64,000 bases of DNA from Dugong dugon (GCA_030035585.1 CM057462.1:118849234-118913233); one strand, 5' to 3'; shown: positions 23,202 through 34,322, counted from the first letter of the stretch. Made by a program: numbers and translations. The notes: a model not told the origin generated them from the sequence alone.

Positions 23202-24457
23202 CTTTGAAGCTCTAATGTCCTGTCACCAGGTGGTTAGATCTGTTTCTAGGTATGTGAGCTCAGGAGTCTACCCATTCGTCCTGCATGGATTCAGCTCAGG
23301 TGCCCAGGTAGACAGCCACCAAGTGTGTGGTGTAGGCTCTCACTTACAGTCCTAGACAGGCATGGGTGATTGCTGTAGGCACAGGCATCTAGCTGCAGCA
23401 GGGGGACAACACTTCGAGCAAGGCAGAGGGCTGATGGCCGCCCCGAGTGTCCAGGAGGAAGGCATGTCCCTGTTCCCTAGAGCACGTAGGTTGGTGGGTT
23501 TTGCAGCCTGACTATAAGCACCTCATGCTGTTGGCTGTAAGGACTGGGGCACCTCTTATTCTTGGGCCCCTATCGCCAGTGGCTACATGGCATGGGTGGA
23601 GCCACCAGTCCTCTGGCCCCTGATGTTAGTAGATGAAGACCCTGCTTAGCTTAATGGGCAGAGCAATGTCAAATGTCAAGAACCTGCCACTTCACAGCTG
23701 TAACAGTTGAAGTTAGAGTTCCGGTATATACCCTGTTGTACTGCAGTAATGAGGGCCTACGCTTTTGAAATGAGCCCACACAAGTCTATGCAGCAGGAAA
23801 GGCAGTGAAAGTCCATAGATCCCTTAGCCTGTGCCTAGACAAAGGAGCTGTGCCTAGCCTGGGTTCCTGGCTTAGGGGAGCTGGCAGTTTATTTTTTCCC
23901 ATTTGTTAATTTGTTCACTCTCCAAGGCAGGGAGAATGGCTCCCGGCGGGTGACGGATCCTACTTCCAGCCCAGGGGACATGGCAATTGCTGAAGCTGGT
24001 GTGGGACCCAGTGCAGAGTAGGGAGTGGTGATGTAAATGGGAGACAGGTTTTTCCCTACGGGGGGTGTTTTTGATCCGCGCGGTAGGCCGTACTCACGTA
24101 GTTATCTTTTGCCGATCCAGGGCTGCTTCTCACAGTTCTGGGTGGCCGTGTAGACTCTCTGGCACTGGGTGTCTCCTGGTGCGGAAAACGCGCCTCCCGT
24201 GCACCACCATTTGCGTACCTGAAAGCGCACCCCCGAGGTGATCAGGCCTGAGGGGCTCAGGCTCTCGCTGGGTTAGGTCTGGCAACTCCTCACTGCTTCT
24301 GAACCGTCTCTCCCCACCCGCCACTCAGTCTGGTTCCTCAACTGTGCCTTTGATGTTTACGGCTCCCAGATTGCCATATATAATCAATTCACTTGTTTTT
24401 TTGGGTCTTTGTTGTAAGAGGACTCACTGGAAGCATCTGAGTACTCTGCCATCCTCA
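23202..24457 (-). promoter_or_regulatory. L1-B 5' UTR with internal promoter
   Basis: This is the only long G+C-rich and CpG-containing stretch in the left half of the window. It lies directly upstream of ORF1 and ends at the element start, where an L1 carries its internal RNA polymerase II promoter. CpGs cluster at 24060-24320 (for example 'tccgcgcggtaggccg'). A 64-codon open frame in the sense direction lies at 24130-24324. That it still drives transcription is not shown by the sequence. Confidence 0.65.
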
Positions 24458-24645
24458 CTTCTAAGGAGAATTCTGGCTGTACTTCTTCAAAGACAGATTT
24501 ATTCATTCTTCTGGCAGTCTATGGTATATTCAGTAATCTTTGCCCGCACCATAATTCTAAGGCATCAATTCTTCTTTGGTCTTCCTTATCCAATGTCCAG
24601 CTTTAGCAGGCATAAATTAGTACACTGCATTCATTTCTTACAAAC
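24446..24645 (-). mobile_element. RTE LINE (right half of the split copy)
   Basis: Starts with the duplicated target bases and continues 'taaggagaattctggctgta', which is where the left half (15533-15789) stopped. It runs to about 24645, where L1-A text resumes. Confidence 0.75.
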
Positions 24646-25838
24646 TTTATGCTGTACTGTTTGTGGGATTTAATTATCAAGTTTATTCCCTAAAAATATC
24701 ATATAGTTGGTCCTTATGATTGCCCATTTTGTTGTGTTTTTTGGAGATCTCTAATTCTGTCTTATTTTTTATTATTTATTTTCCCGAGTATAGATACAAG
24801 TATTTATTTAATGCTCTTGCCTTTCCATCTGGAGTACTCCCTTGAGTAATACCTGCAAAGCTGGTCCGACAGAGGCAAATTCACAGAGCTTCTGTTTGTT
24901 TGGGAATATCTTGATTTCTCTCGTTTTTGAATGACAGTTAATCTGGGTAAAAAGTTCTTGGTTGGCAATTGTTTTCATTCAGTAGTTTATATATGTTGCT
25001 CCATTGTCTTCTGGCTTCTAGAGTTTCTAGCAAGAAATCTGCACTGATTCTTATGGAACACCCTTGGCATGTTATATTGTGCTTTTCTTTTGCTGCTTTC
25101 AGAATTCTCTCGTCTTTGGTTTTCAAGAAGTTTACTAGGATATGTTGCAGAGTTGATCTTTGTGTGTTTCTTCTAATTGGAGTCTGTGTAGCTTCATATG
25201 TTTGCAGGCTTGGTTATCTGTTCAGGTCTGGAAAATTCTCACTAATTATCTCTTGGAAAATTGTTTCTATGCCTTTATTGTTGTCATTGTGCTCGGGGAT
25301 TACAATAATTCGAATGTTGGATTTCTTTATTGACTCCCATATTTCCATTTGGGTTTATTCAATTTTCTTTGTTCTTTTGTTTCTCTTGAGATTTGATATG
25401 TTTAGTTATTTTGTCTTCTAGTTCATTTATTCTATCTTCTGGCTGACTCTATTGTTGAGTGTTTCTCTTGCTTTTTCTAATTCAGTTGCTTTATTCTTCA
25501 GTTCCAGTAGTTGTGTTTTCTGATGTTTTTGGTTTCCTTGCTGAGTCTCTCATTTTGTTCCTCCATTTGTTTCCTGATCTCCATTAGTTTGTTTTCTGTG
25601 TGCTTTTTGCTTTCTTTAAACATATTTAGCACCACGGTCTGAAAATTTTCAACTTGTTCCATTAGTCTGGCCTCTATAGGAGAAATTTCTGCTTCTTCAT
25701 GTTTTCCTTTTGCTTGGTCCTTCTTCTCTTGTTTTTTGTGTTACTACTTTTGATTGAATTTGGGCCATTTTGTTATCTTTTTTTAAAAAATTTATTTCAA
25801 ATTTTGTATTCTGGTTTTTGTGGGAAAATTTCCTGACT
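24645..25838 (-). pseudogene. L1-A ORF1 region, dead
   Basis: On the minus strand 24938-25126 reads 'ILKAAKEKHNITCQGCSIRI' and 'ETLEARRQWSNIYKLLNENN', the L1 ORF1 C-terminal domain. The N-terminal coiled-coil side follows to about 25790. No long frame is left. Confidence 0.75.
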
Positions 25839-26029
25839 GGGCTCCCTGGTGGCGCAGTGGCCAAGCACCCAGCTGCCAACCGAAAGGCTGGGGCCTGCAC
25901 CCACCAGATACTCTGAGGGAGAAAGATACAGCAGCCTACCTCCACAAAGACTCACAGCCCACTGGGCAGCTACACTCCACCCCACCAGGTCTCTATGAGT
26001 CAGAATCAACCCAGTGGCAGTGGGCTTGG
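25839..26029 (+). mobile_element. AfroSINE-like SINE, G+C-rich variant
   Basis: Head 'ggctccctggtggcgcagtg' and 'cagctgccaaccgaaagg', then 'gggagaaagatacagcagcc' and 'ctatgagtcagaatcaac'. Inserted in L1-A near the ORF1 start. Confidence 0.9.
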
Positions 26030-26790
26030 TAACTTCTCCTGTGAACCACCAGAGGGCATTCTAATACTTAGGTTTTTTTCAGTGCTGATTCAGGATTTCT
26101 TGATGCTTGATCTCTGGAATTCAATATGCATGTGCTGGGGTGGGGTTGATTTAGCTGGTCATAGACACTGATGTAAGTGGTGGGGCTCGACTTTCCTGTG
26201 GTGAAGGTGGGGTCTCTCTACATCTTTCCCTCATGGGTGCCCCTGCACACGCTCTCCTCATGGTGTCCCGAAGTATGCAGGGAGTTGCCCTCTGTGTTGC
26301 CTGTTTGTCCAAAGTATTCCTCTCGCCCTGCTGCCCTTGCAGTTCCTCCTGGTCCTAGTGCCCATCTGTCTTGGGCTGCAGCGAGATTCAGCAGCACTCT
26401 CTCGAAGCGCCATAGTCTCCCTTCACCCTCTTCCAATTCCGCGGCCTGTAAACTCCCATGGCCAATCTGCGCTGCCTTAAAAAATCAGGCTACAGCTTCC
26501 TCAGATAGCTGCTTTTCTGTATTCCCTGTTTGGGGTGTTGCCCAGACCTGCCCCAAAATGGCTGCCATGAGCAAGTTCTCCAGAAGTTACCGGGCAGGTT
26601 TTCCCAGCTTCTGTGCCGTTCCAGCTCCACCTCTCTCCGACTTCTGGAATCACCCCAGTTCTCCAATACCCAGCCGCCAGCTGGAGTTCTAAGATCTCAG
26701 TCTGTATTTGTTTTTATTCATTGTTTAGTGTGTTAACTGCTGGAGGAGTAAATGGGCGCATCTACTTACTTCGCCATCTTACTTCACCCT
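26030..26790 (-). promoter_or_regulatory. L1-A 5' UTR
   Basis: A C+T-rich plus strand (G+A-rich minus strand) from the SINE to the L1 5' end near 26785. The antisense (plus) strand is open for 171 codons at 26177-26692. Confidence 0.65.
26177..26692 (+). CDS. Antisense 171-codon ORF in an L1 5' UTR (unproven)
   Basis: The frame runs from ATG 26177 to a stop at 26692, antisense to the L1-A 5' UTR. The peptide is rich in serine, proline and alanine, with no transmembrane segment and no domain I know. Its position recalls ORF0 of primate L1, which is also antisense in the 5' UTR; homology is not implied. Low stop density from G+C content alone could explain it. I list it as a candidate, not as a gene. 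Confidence 0.2.
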   Translation: MVGLDFPVVKVGSLYIFPSWVPLHTLSSWCPEVCRELPSVLPVCPKYSSRPAALAVPPGPSAHLSWAAARFSSTLSKRHSLPSPSSNSAACKLPWPICAALKNQATASSDSCFSVFPVWGVAQTCPKMAAMSKFSRSYRAGFPSFCAVPAPPLSDFWNHPSSPIPSRQLEF

Positions 26791-26814
26791 TCTCCCCACA
26801 GCTAATTCTGATGA

Positions 26815-26935
26815 GCAGTATAGATTACTAAAAACCATTATACACGAAACTGGTACTATTATTGTCTCCATCTTAAAAAGCAATAGCCTCAGACAGATTA
26901 AGTAGCTTACCAAGAAAATGCCCTTACACAAAGAT
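26815..26935 (-). mobile_element. MIR fragment
   Basis: 'ctcagacagattaagtagct' and the preceding 'attattgtctccat' fit a decayed MIR in reverse. Confidence 0.45.
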
Positions 26936-28505
26936 TAAATTAAATTTTGTCATGTTTAACATAAAATAAACATTCAAAAAATATTCCTATCTTATCATTC
27001 CTCTTTTAAAAAGCAAGTATACTGAGGAAGACTTATATTTTTCACCTACTGAGAACTACTTAAACTACAGAAAGGCAGCAATTTCAAATGAGGAGGGGAA
27101 AAAGGAGAGGGAGTGGAATGGAATGGGGTACAATACTTGAGAGCTTCAGACAGTCAAAGGCAAGGAGATGAAATGACAAATTTTACCCACTGGCATCTCT
27201 GCCTAAGGCCAGTAAAGGTATCTTTGAGCTAATGACGCTGGGGCACAGAGCAGCACAGGATTCTGAATAGTTAGCCATATGATAAAAGCACATCTTAAAA
27301 AGATGTATCTAGCAATAGTATATAAGAGTGACTGGGGGGAGGAGATATTGAAGGCAGGAGAGAATTCTGAAAACCGCAAAAGAAAAACACAATATAGCAT
27401 ACTAAGGGTCCTTCATAAGAATCAGTGCGGATTTCTCTTGTGGAGGCTCCGCAAGAGCCCAGGGTGAAACATGAAGGGTCTGCATAGGAGACAACACCTG
27501 AAAAATGCTGCAGTCAAGGATATGAAAAGAAAGGGACACATACCAGAGGCACACTATGAAGAAGCAGACTCAGTGACTGCTGAAAGACTTCCTACATGAA
27601 TCGGTCTGGGCGACCTGAGTATTTGGTTTCCCATTTCTACAAAGGTTAGCTAACTGCTGCTGTGGAAAGGTACACCCTCTATGATGCTATGTCACAGGAA
27701 CTTACTTACCACTGTCTATGTGGCCGCAGTAAGTAAATGCCTGATTGGGAAACTACTAGGCTTCTATTCTTTCACACTGTTTTTGTAAGTTCCTGCCATG
27801 GCTCTGAAATTCTTCCATCAAACTATTAAAGCTGTTGTGGCAGAGAAACCACAGAGCTAAACATTTTCACTCGGTCAACAAGTCTGTATTGAGCATCTAT
27901 CATGTAGTTCCCTGAAGCTCACTGCAAAATCCACTTGTCCCCACCGCCTCATGACCACAACTGCTAAACCCATCGTTTGATTTTCCTTTGTCCTTTTCTA
28001 AAGTCAGTTTGCAGAAAAGGACAAACTCATACTACCTATATTTATAAGACATCATAAAAAAATACTATCTTTTAAAAAGTATACCACTACGTAATTGTTT
28101 AAGGGAAAAAAGTGCTACTGACATTAATAAAGGTTGGATGGGTATATACCACCATATAATTAGAATGCTATAATTTTATCGAAAGTAATTTTTTTATTCT
28201 GTAAAAAGGTTATTTCTTTACAAGAGGGACACCTAGTGGCTAGATCCTAAAATAGGACTGGAGTTCTTAAATATTAGTTCATGCTACTGTTTAAGAATGG
28301 ATATGGCTCTACTATCTAAATACCGCAAGTCTAGGATAAAGACACACACACAGAGGTAGAGTCCTGGGCCAAGAGGAAGAATCTGGGAAGTAAAGAACTC
28401 AGACTTCTAAGCTGATAATGGACAAAGGAATGCTAAGCAGGATGACTGACTGGGTTGTTGAGAAATGAGAGGGTCAAGGCCACTAAGGAGACAAACATGG
28501 GAGGA
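26936..28505. other. No gene; single-copy-looking sequence
   Basis: I found no repeat family, no exon with splice borders, and no ORF with features over this 1.5 kb. It would be intron of ZNHIT6 if the gene extends left. Confidence 0.4.
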
Positions 28506-28508
28506 TAG

Positions 28509-28911
28509 CTGTCATAGACTGAACTACATCTTCCAAAAACATGTGTCAACTTGGCTAGACCATGATTCCCGATATTGTGTGGTTGTCCTCCATTTTGTGA
28601 TCTGATGTAGTTATCCTATGTGTTGTAAATCCTAACCTCTATGATATTAATGAGGCAGGATTAGAGGCAGTTATGTTAATGAGGCCGGACACAATCTATA
28701 GGATTAGGTTGTACCCAGAAGCTCCTAGGCCAGGGGAAGATTGATGACAAGGACCTTCCCCCAGAACCGACAGAGAGACAAAGCCTTCCCCAGGAGCTGG
28801 CACTCTGAAGTGGGACTTCTACCCTCCTAGACTGTGAGAGAATAAACTTCTGTTTGTTAAAGCCATTCACTTGCAGTACTTCTGTTACAGTAGCACTAGA
28901 TAACTAAGACA
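28509..28911 (+). mobile_element. Solo LTR, ERVL-MaLR type
   Basis: Starts 'tgtcatagactgaactacat' and ends 'ctagataactaagaca' (TG...CA ends). It contains 'ttggctagaccatgattccc', 'gtgtggttgtcctccatttt' and, near the end, 'gagaataaacttctgtttgt' with an AATAAA signal. No internal retroviral sequence is next to it. It is a remnant left by recombination of an old retrovirus-like element. Confidence 0.8.
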
Positions 28912-29289
28912 GAGAGGAAGGTCAAAAGTTGAGTCCTTATCTGGGAAATGGGTGGTTAGTCCTGACCAAACAGTCCAAATCTGGAGTTAAGCTGAATATA
29001 TTACTGGCAGGGGTCCGTCAGTCCAATTCATCCTAAATCCAGCCTAAATAAATTCCCTACCTGTTGAATCCTTAAACCCAAATAGCCTGGAAAATAAAAT
29101 ATGGGACTTCTAGAACAAGGTAAGACATGTTATGCAAGTATAACCAGTACAGTCTGCAGGCTTGATTTTTATGGATTTCTGGTAACAAAACACTAACGTA
29201 CAACTGAAAGAGAGTGGCAGCCATGGATAAAAACATGGAATTTTATGATAGCATCAACATACTTTTCAAAGATAAAATTTTCAAGCCCA
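28912..29289. other. No gene or clear repeat
   Basis: Nothing recognised. Confidence 0.35.
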
Positions 29290-29830
29290 TATCTATTACT
29301 AGGTTTTTAAAAAATATTTTTAAAAAAGCATATGATTTATCTTTTAAATAGGCAATATATATACATGATATAAAATTCAAAAGGAAAGAAAAGGGTATAA
29401 AATTCCCATCCCTGTCCTCTTCCACTCAATTTCTCTCCTTGAAAGTAATCACTATTACCAATTCATTGTTCATCCTTCTAGAAATAGCACACGTAATATG
29501 AGCTTATACATATGCAAATTACATTTTTTATACGGTGGTAGCATAAAATGTATAAGGGTCCGCATCCACCTTTATTCATTTAATACTTCTTTCAGTCATT
29601 CTGTATTAGTTCATTTACAGCTGTCATATTCTTTTTTCACTATAAAGACATACCATAATATATTTAAGCAATTCACTATTGACGGACATTTAGATTTTAA
29701 CTACTTTTTTGCTGTGATATAAGCAAAGTTGCACTGAATATCCTGTACATATTTCATTTTCTACACAAATGGGTATATCTATCAGATAAATTCCTAGAAG
29801 TAGAAGTGATAGGGACACTAGTAACTATTA
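29290..29830 (-). mobile_element. Old LINE-1 3' relic
   Basis: 'gcaattcactattgacggac' and 'atttagattttaactacttt' parallel L1 ORF2 C-terminal text in reverse. Highly diverged. Confidence 0.55.
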
Positions 29831-29993
29831 TGTCTTCCTGATCCATGTCTTTTCCACTACTGATCTTAGCTTACTGATTAGTACCTTTTTACTGAAGCCA
29901 GCACTTATTTTAAACAATTAGGGCAACACGGCATAGAAAAAAACTGAAGACTCTTCCAATACCACACATATAAAAGTTCTAGAGAAATACATA

Positions 29994-30207
29994 GGAGCCC
30001 TGGTGGCACAATGGTTAAGCGCTGAACTGCTAACTGAAAGGTTACTGGTTCAAACCTACCAGCTGGTTTGCGGAAGATGTGTCAGTCTGCTTCCATAAAG
30101 ATTGATAGCCTTGGTAACCCCATGAGGCTGTTCTATTCTGTCCCACAGGGTCACTATGAGTTGGAATCAACTCGACTGCAACGGGTTTGATTTGGTTTTT
30201 GGTTTAG
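29994..30207 (+). mobile_element. AfroSINE-like SINE, long form
   Basis: 'ggagccctggtggcacaatg', 'ctgctaactgaaaggttact', 'gtcagtctgcttccataaag', 'cagggtcactatgagttgga' and the G/T tail: full length. Confidence 0.94.
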
Positions 30208-30700
30208 AGAAACAGAATAAACACACCAAATTCACTAGGAGGTAAGAGAAATCTCCAGGGGCCAAAAGGAAGCAGGAACTAGAAACCAGAGTGGTATGCT
30301 GGAGCTACACCTGCTCTGAAGGCATTTAGCAAAGTTGGTAACCAAGAGGCTTATGTTTCAACAACCGTCGGGTGATGTGAGACAAGTCTAAGCCGGAAAC
30401 TTCAAACTGAGATTGCTGCATAAAGCCAGGGAAAGGGTGAACCAGAAACATCTGTCCATTGGCAAAGGTATGAGACAACAGGGGATTTGGGCTCTAAGGA
30501 GAAAAGAAGAAGAAAAAAAAAAAAAGGTTTCAACTGAGAATGCATAACTATAGATTCCTCAAATGGGCTTGGGATTCAAATCATTACTATTAGCATAGTC
30601 TGAGAAACTTCAGGCTGAAAAATTAAAGAGGGTCTTAGATTGGTGCCATGGAGTATCTGGCATAAGCAAATGCATACCACTTTTCACATAAAGTCCAGAT
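30208..30700. other. No gene; unassigned
   Basis: Nothing recognised except a short A-run near 30510. Confidence 0.35.
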
Positions 30701-31385
30701 GAACTTAAGATTACAATCACATATTTGATAAAAAACAAGGAAACAAGTCACCATAAGAAAGAGCAGAAACAGCAGAGAGTAGTATCAGATCCCAGGAACT
30801 TCAGATACTGGAATCTGAATAAAGAAAATTAAGTTTAAAATTTACACAGAAAAAGTTTTAAATTATTTAAGGGAAAAAAAAAAAAGGAGCTGAAAACACA
30901 AGAAAGAAAAAAAATTCTATCTAAAAGACCACATAGATTTAGGAAAGAAGCAGAACTTCTAGAAATGAAAAACAACTAAAGAAAAAACAAACTAAACACA
31001 AAACCCACTTAAGTGGATAGGTTAAAGATCGATTAGATTCAGCTGAGAGTAATCAGAGAGCTGGATGATATTGCTGAATAAATTACTCAGAATGTAGCAA
31101 AGACAAAGAAACGGAGAACGTGAGAGAGATTAAGTGATTGACATAATGCATTAGAATTTTCCAGAACTGTCATATTCAGAAAACGCAAAAAACTCAAGGA
31201 AGATAAACAGAAATCACACCAAGACACACATCAGAGTGAAACTGCAAGGAACTTGCAAAGACAAAAGTGAAGATCTCAAAAGCAACAGGAAAGAAAGACT
31301 ACCTACCTATAAAACAACAGTGTTCTCAACAGGAACAAAAGAAGTGAAACACAGTGGATAACATTTTCACAAAGTGCTGAAATAA
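30700..31385 (+). mobile_element. Old L1M-type relic
   Basis: Phrases such as 'actcaaggaagataaacaga' and 'acatcagagtgaaactgcaa' fit the region between ORF1 and ORF2 of old mammalian L1s. No frames remain. Confidence 0.5.
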
Positions 31386-31387
31386 AT

Positions 31388-31665
31388 GTCAATTTATTTT
31401 TATTGTGGTGAAAATATATTCACCCTAACATTTGCCACCAAAACAACTTCCACATTTACAACTCAATGACACTGACAATATTTTTCATGCTGGGCAGCCA
31501 TTATCACCATCCTTTTCCAAAATATTCCACCACCATTAACATAAATTCAATGCCCACCAAACAAAAGCTTCTTTTTTCCCCCTCTCTTCCACCCTGGTAA
31601 CCATTAAATCACCTTTGGTTTCTATATATTTGCTTATATATGTCAATTAAGAGATATGCAGCTAA
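31388..31665 (-). mobile_element. Old L1 3' UTR
   Basis: 'tattgtggtgaaaatatatt' and 'aactcaatgacactgacaat' match old L1 3' UTR text also seen near 57770. Reverse orientation, inserted between two plus-strand L1 relics. Confidence 0.6.
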
Positions 31666-31669
31666 ACTA

Positions 31670-32450
31670 TCATTAAAAAGTAAGGCTGAGCTAGAATTCC
31701 ATATATATGAAATTCTAGAACAAGCATAACTAACCTTCAGTGGAAAAAATTAGAACAGTGGTTGCCTCTGGGGAAGGAGATGATCAGGAAAAAGCTTTCA
31801 GGGGTGACGGTAACGTTTTATATATTCATAGGAGCTAGTTTATACAGGTGTATGCATTTGTCAAAACTCAGCAAATGTATACTTAAGATTTGTATATTTC
31901 ACTACATGTAAATTTTACATCAAAAGGGAAAAAAAAACTGCAAACAACTACTGAACTCTAGTTAATGATATGCATGATGAAATATTCAGTGACAAGTGGA
32001 GTAATGTCTGCATTTACTTCAAAATATAACAAAAATAAGATGGGTTAATGGTTAGAAGGATAAACACGTGATAAAGCAAGCATAGTAAAATCTTAATGGA
32101 AGACTCTAGATGGTAGATATTCACTGTAAAATTCTTTCAACTTTGGCTTATGCTTATGATTTTCATAATAAAATACTGGGAAAAAATTTAAACAGACAAA
32201 ACTAATCTATAAAGTTAGAAGTGAGAGAGACACTCAACCTGGGAGGAGGAGGTGATAGGTAACCCCATGGTAATGTTATCTTTCTTGACCTGAGTACACT
32301 AATGACTTGTGCACTTTTTTGTCTGTGTTGTATTTCAACTAAAAATGAGAAGGTAGAAAAAAATTTTTCAGACAAAAATTGAAAAAGCATATTCTTCATA
32401 AAACCCTCACTAAACGTACTTCAGGAAAATGATTCTAAAAGGAAGATCAA
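31670..32450 (+). mobile_element. Old L1 3' ends
   Basis: 'agaacagtggttgcctctgg', 'acaggtgtatgcatttgtca' and 'tttcactacatgtaaatttt' are the classic end of L1ME/L1M copies. A further L1M-like piece follows at about 32190-32450. Confidence 0.65.
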
Positions 32451-32499
32451 AGATTTGCCAAAAAACAACAACAACAAAAATATTGGTACATATGTGGAT

Positions 32500-32630
32500 A
32501 TCTTGTAACTATTTTACTGACAGGAAAACTGAGGTACAGATACGAAGAAATTAAGGTCACTGAGCTAGTAAATAGCAGAGCTGGAATTTAAAACCAATGG
32601 ATTTGGGTTCCAGAGAAAAACAAATTAATT
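32500..32630 (-). mobile_element. MIR fragment
   Basis: 'aggaaaactgaggtacagat', then 'agcagagctggaatttaaa', reverse MIR. Confidence 0.7.
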
Positions 32631-32687
32631 GATTAGAAGAAACAGAGTTCATGACTATGCTGTTTAAATAAGCGAAGGACTGTGGTT

Positions 32688-32897
32688 CCTGTTGTTGATT
32701 TTAGGCACCTTCAAGTTGATTTCCGACTCATTTTGACCTCATGTGACAGAGCCGAACTGCCCCATAGGGCTTTCTAGGCTGTAAGCTTTATGGGAGTAGA
32801 CTGCCAGGTCTTTTTCCCACAGAGCCACTAGGTGGGTTTGAATTGCCAATCTTTCGGTTAGCAGCCCAGCACTTACCCGCTGCACCACCAGGGCTCC
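32688..32897 (-). mobile_element. AfroSINE-like SINE, long form
   Basis: From 'ttaggcaccttcaagttgat' through 'agactgccaggtctttttcc' to 'gcaccaccagggctcc'. The tail is of the 'gttgttgattttaggcacc' type shared with RTE. Confidence 0.92.
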
Positions 32898-33235
32898 TTA
32901 TTTAATTCCTAGGGGGTAATAATAATATTTCCTAGTACATAACAAAAATTTCATTATCAACATCCCCAAATCTCTAAAACTTGAAGTTTTTAAAAATAAT
33001 TCCTTTGTAGTAAAACCTGACTGAGCCTGTTTAACGCTGCCAGTATACTGAATCGGCCTTATTCAAGCTCAAAGGAGAACTTTTCGCCACTATACTTGCG
33101 CACAAATGTCCATGAAAGCATCGTGCACATTTTTACCAAACGGTGAATTCTCCAATATGGAACCAGGGAATGATGTGCCATATCCCCAAGGATTCTGCAT
33201 AAGCTAATGTAGACCTTCTACTAGTCATAGGACAA
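32898..33235. other. No gene or clear repeat
   Basis: Nothing recognised on either strand. Confidence 0.35.
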
Positions 33236-33385
33236 TATTTACTACATGCAAGGCACTTTTTTAGGTATTATTTCATTTAATCCCCTAACACAGTAAATTA
33301 GATCTTTGCCAAGGTCATCTTATTTGTACTAACTGGCAGAGGCAATATTCAAATCCAGATTCCCAACACCTTAACCATTTTTTTA
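33236..33385 (-). mobile_element. MIR fragment
   Basis: 'tttaggtattatttcattta', 'atccagattcccaacacctt': reverse MIR, decayed. Confidence 0.5.
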
Positions 33386-33720
33386 ACACAGGTTGAAAAA
33401 TGCACTGAAAACTAGTCTCTTAGAAATAGACTACTGGGGGCGTGGGATTCCTTTCTTTGTAAAGATTTTACTTACCTCCTTCTAGCAAATACCACTATAA
33501 TCATCTAAAACCCCTGCTCATTTTCATATAAATGAATGATAAAAGGGAGGTATCCTGAACAAAGTTCTTCATTCTTTTCCCTCAAGGACTTTTTATAACT
33601 TACATACTCTCTTTTAGTAATCAAAATCTGCAATTCTGATTCTGTCATACAATGTATCAATTATCTGGCCTAGGAAAAGATGTGAACCATCTATTCAGTA
33701 AGTATGCCTTCTGTGTTCAT
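33386..33720. other. No gene or clear repeat
   Basis: AT-rich. Nothing recognised. Confidence 0.35.
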
Positions 33721-33721
33721 C

Positions 33722-33815
33722 TAAATTGGCGGTTCTGAAAAAGAGACTGTTTTGTCCCCCAGGGGACAATGGGGACATCTGGCAATGTCTGAGGACATTT
33801 TCTGTTGTCATAATG

Positions 33816-33846
<31 letters not shown>

Positions 33847-33970
33847 CATGAGTGTGCTACCAGCATTTAGTCAGCAAAGGTTAGAGATACTGCTAAACAT
33901 CCTACAGTCACCCCACCCCCCTATTATCCAGCTCTAAATGTCAACAGGGCCAAAGCTGAGAAACCCTGAT
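33722..33970 (+). mobile_element. MER20-like hAT element with (GT)n
   Basis: 'gtcccccaggggacaat', 'ctggcaatgtctgaggacat', 'gctaaacatcctaca' and 'gctgagaaaccctga' follow MER20 order. A (GT)n tract at 33817-33846 has expanded inside it. Confidence 0.85.
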
Positions 33971-34159
33971 CTAAATCACTTATTAAACTGCTGACTGAAT
34001 ATGAACAAATACTGAGGCATACTAAAGAGATTCCAAGCTATCAACCAGCAATATTTTTTAAGTACAGCTATTCTGCTAGCTGAGAACGCACCTTAATGCA
34101 TAATTATTCAGCTAACATATGAATACAAGTATTTTAAAATGTATTTACTAGCAAAACAA
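33971..34159. other. No gene or clear repeat
   Basis: Nothing recognised. Confidence 0.35.
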
Positions 34160-34270
34160 TGTTTTCAAACATAGCAATGATTGTAAGGATGGTACAGGAT
34201 CGGGCAATGTTTCATTCTGTTATACATAATGTCGCTGTGAGTTGGAGGCGACTCGATGGCACCTAACACC
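34160..34270 (+). mobile_element. RTE LINE 3' end
   Basis: 'agcaatgattgtaaggatgg', 'gggcaatgtttcattctgtt' and 'gactcgatggcacctaacac' correspond to the end of the copy at 11476-11583. Strongly 5'-truncated. Confidence 0.85.
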
Positions 34271-34322
34271 CATACCAAACCAAACCCACCGCCATTGACT
34301 CGATTCCAACTCAAACAGTTGC
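34271..34322 (-). mobile_element. SINE 3' fragment
   Basis: 'accaaaccaaacccaccgcc' and 'gactcgattccaactca': the tail end of a reverse SINE only. Confidence 0.7.

Larger units (their letters stand above)
16791..24457 (-). mobile_element. L1-B: full-length LINE-1 (minus)
   Basis: Order on the minus strand: GC-rich 5' UTR (23202-24457), ORF1 (about 22120-23201), ORF2 (17907-21658) and 3' UTR (about 16840-17906). The 5' end reads 'ggatggcagagtactcagat'. It sits inside an RTE copy, with a probable 13-15 bp target duplication. All parts are present, so the insertion was full length. Later frameshifts have disabled both proteins. Confidence 0.85.
9840..26790 (-). mobile_element. L1-A: LINE-1 (minus) broken by later insertions
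   Basis: This is the outermost element of a nest. It runs from a poly-T tract (its poly-A tail) at 9840 to a 5' end near 26785, which reads 'aagatggcgaagtaagtaga' on the minus strand. Its own parts are the 3' UTR (9840-10605), ORF2 (about 11630-15185), a spacer to about 15530, then ORF1 and 5' UTR (about 24645-26790). Everything else inside came later. That ORF2 and ORF1 lie on either side of the RTE and L1-B, in the right order and strand, is what joins the two halves; I infer this from order and strand only. It is dead: the reverse transcriptase FADD box is lost and frames are broken throughout. Confidence 0.7.

Noticed and set aside
24060..24320. A second CpG-island gene promoter
   Set aside because: Position and strand place it in the L1-B 5' UTR, which is CpG-rich by nature. 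No downstream host exon is seen.
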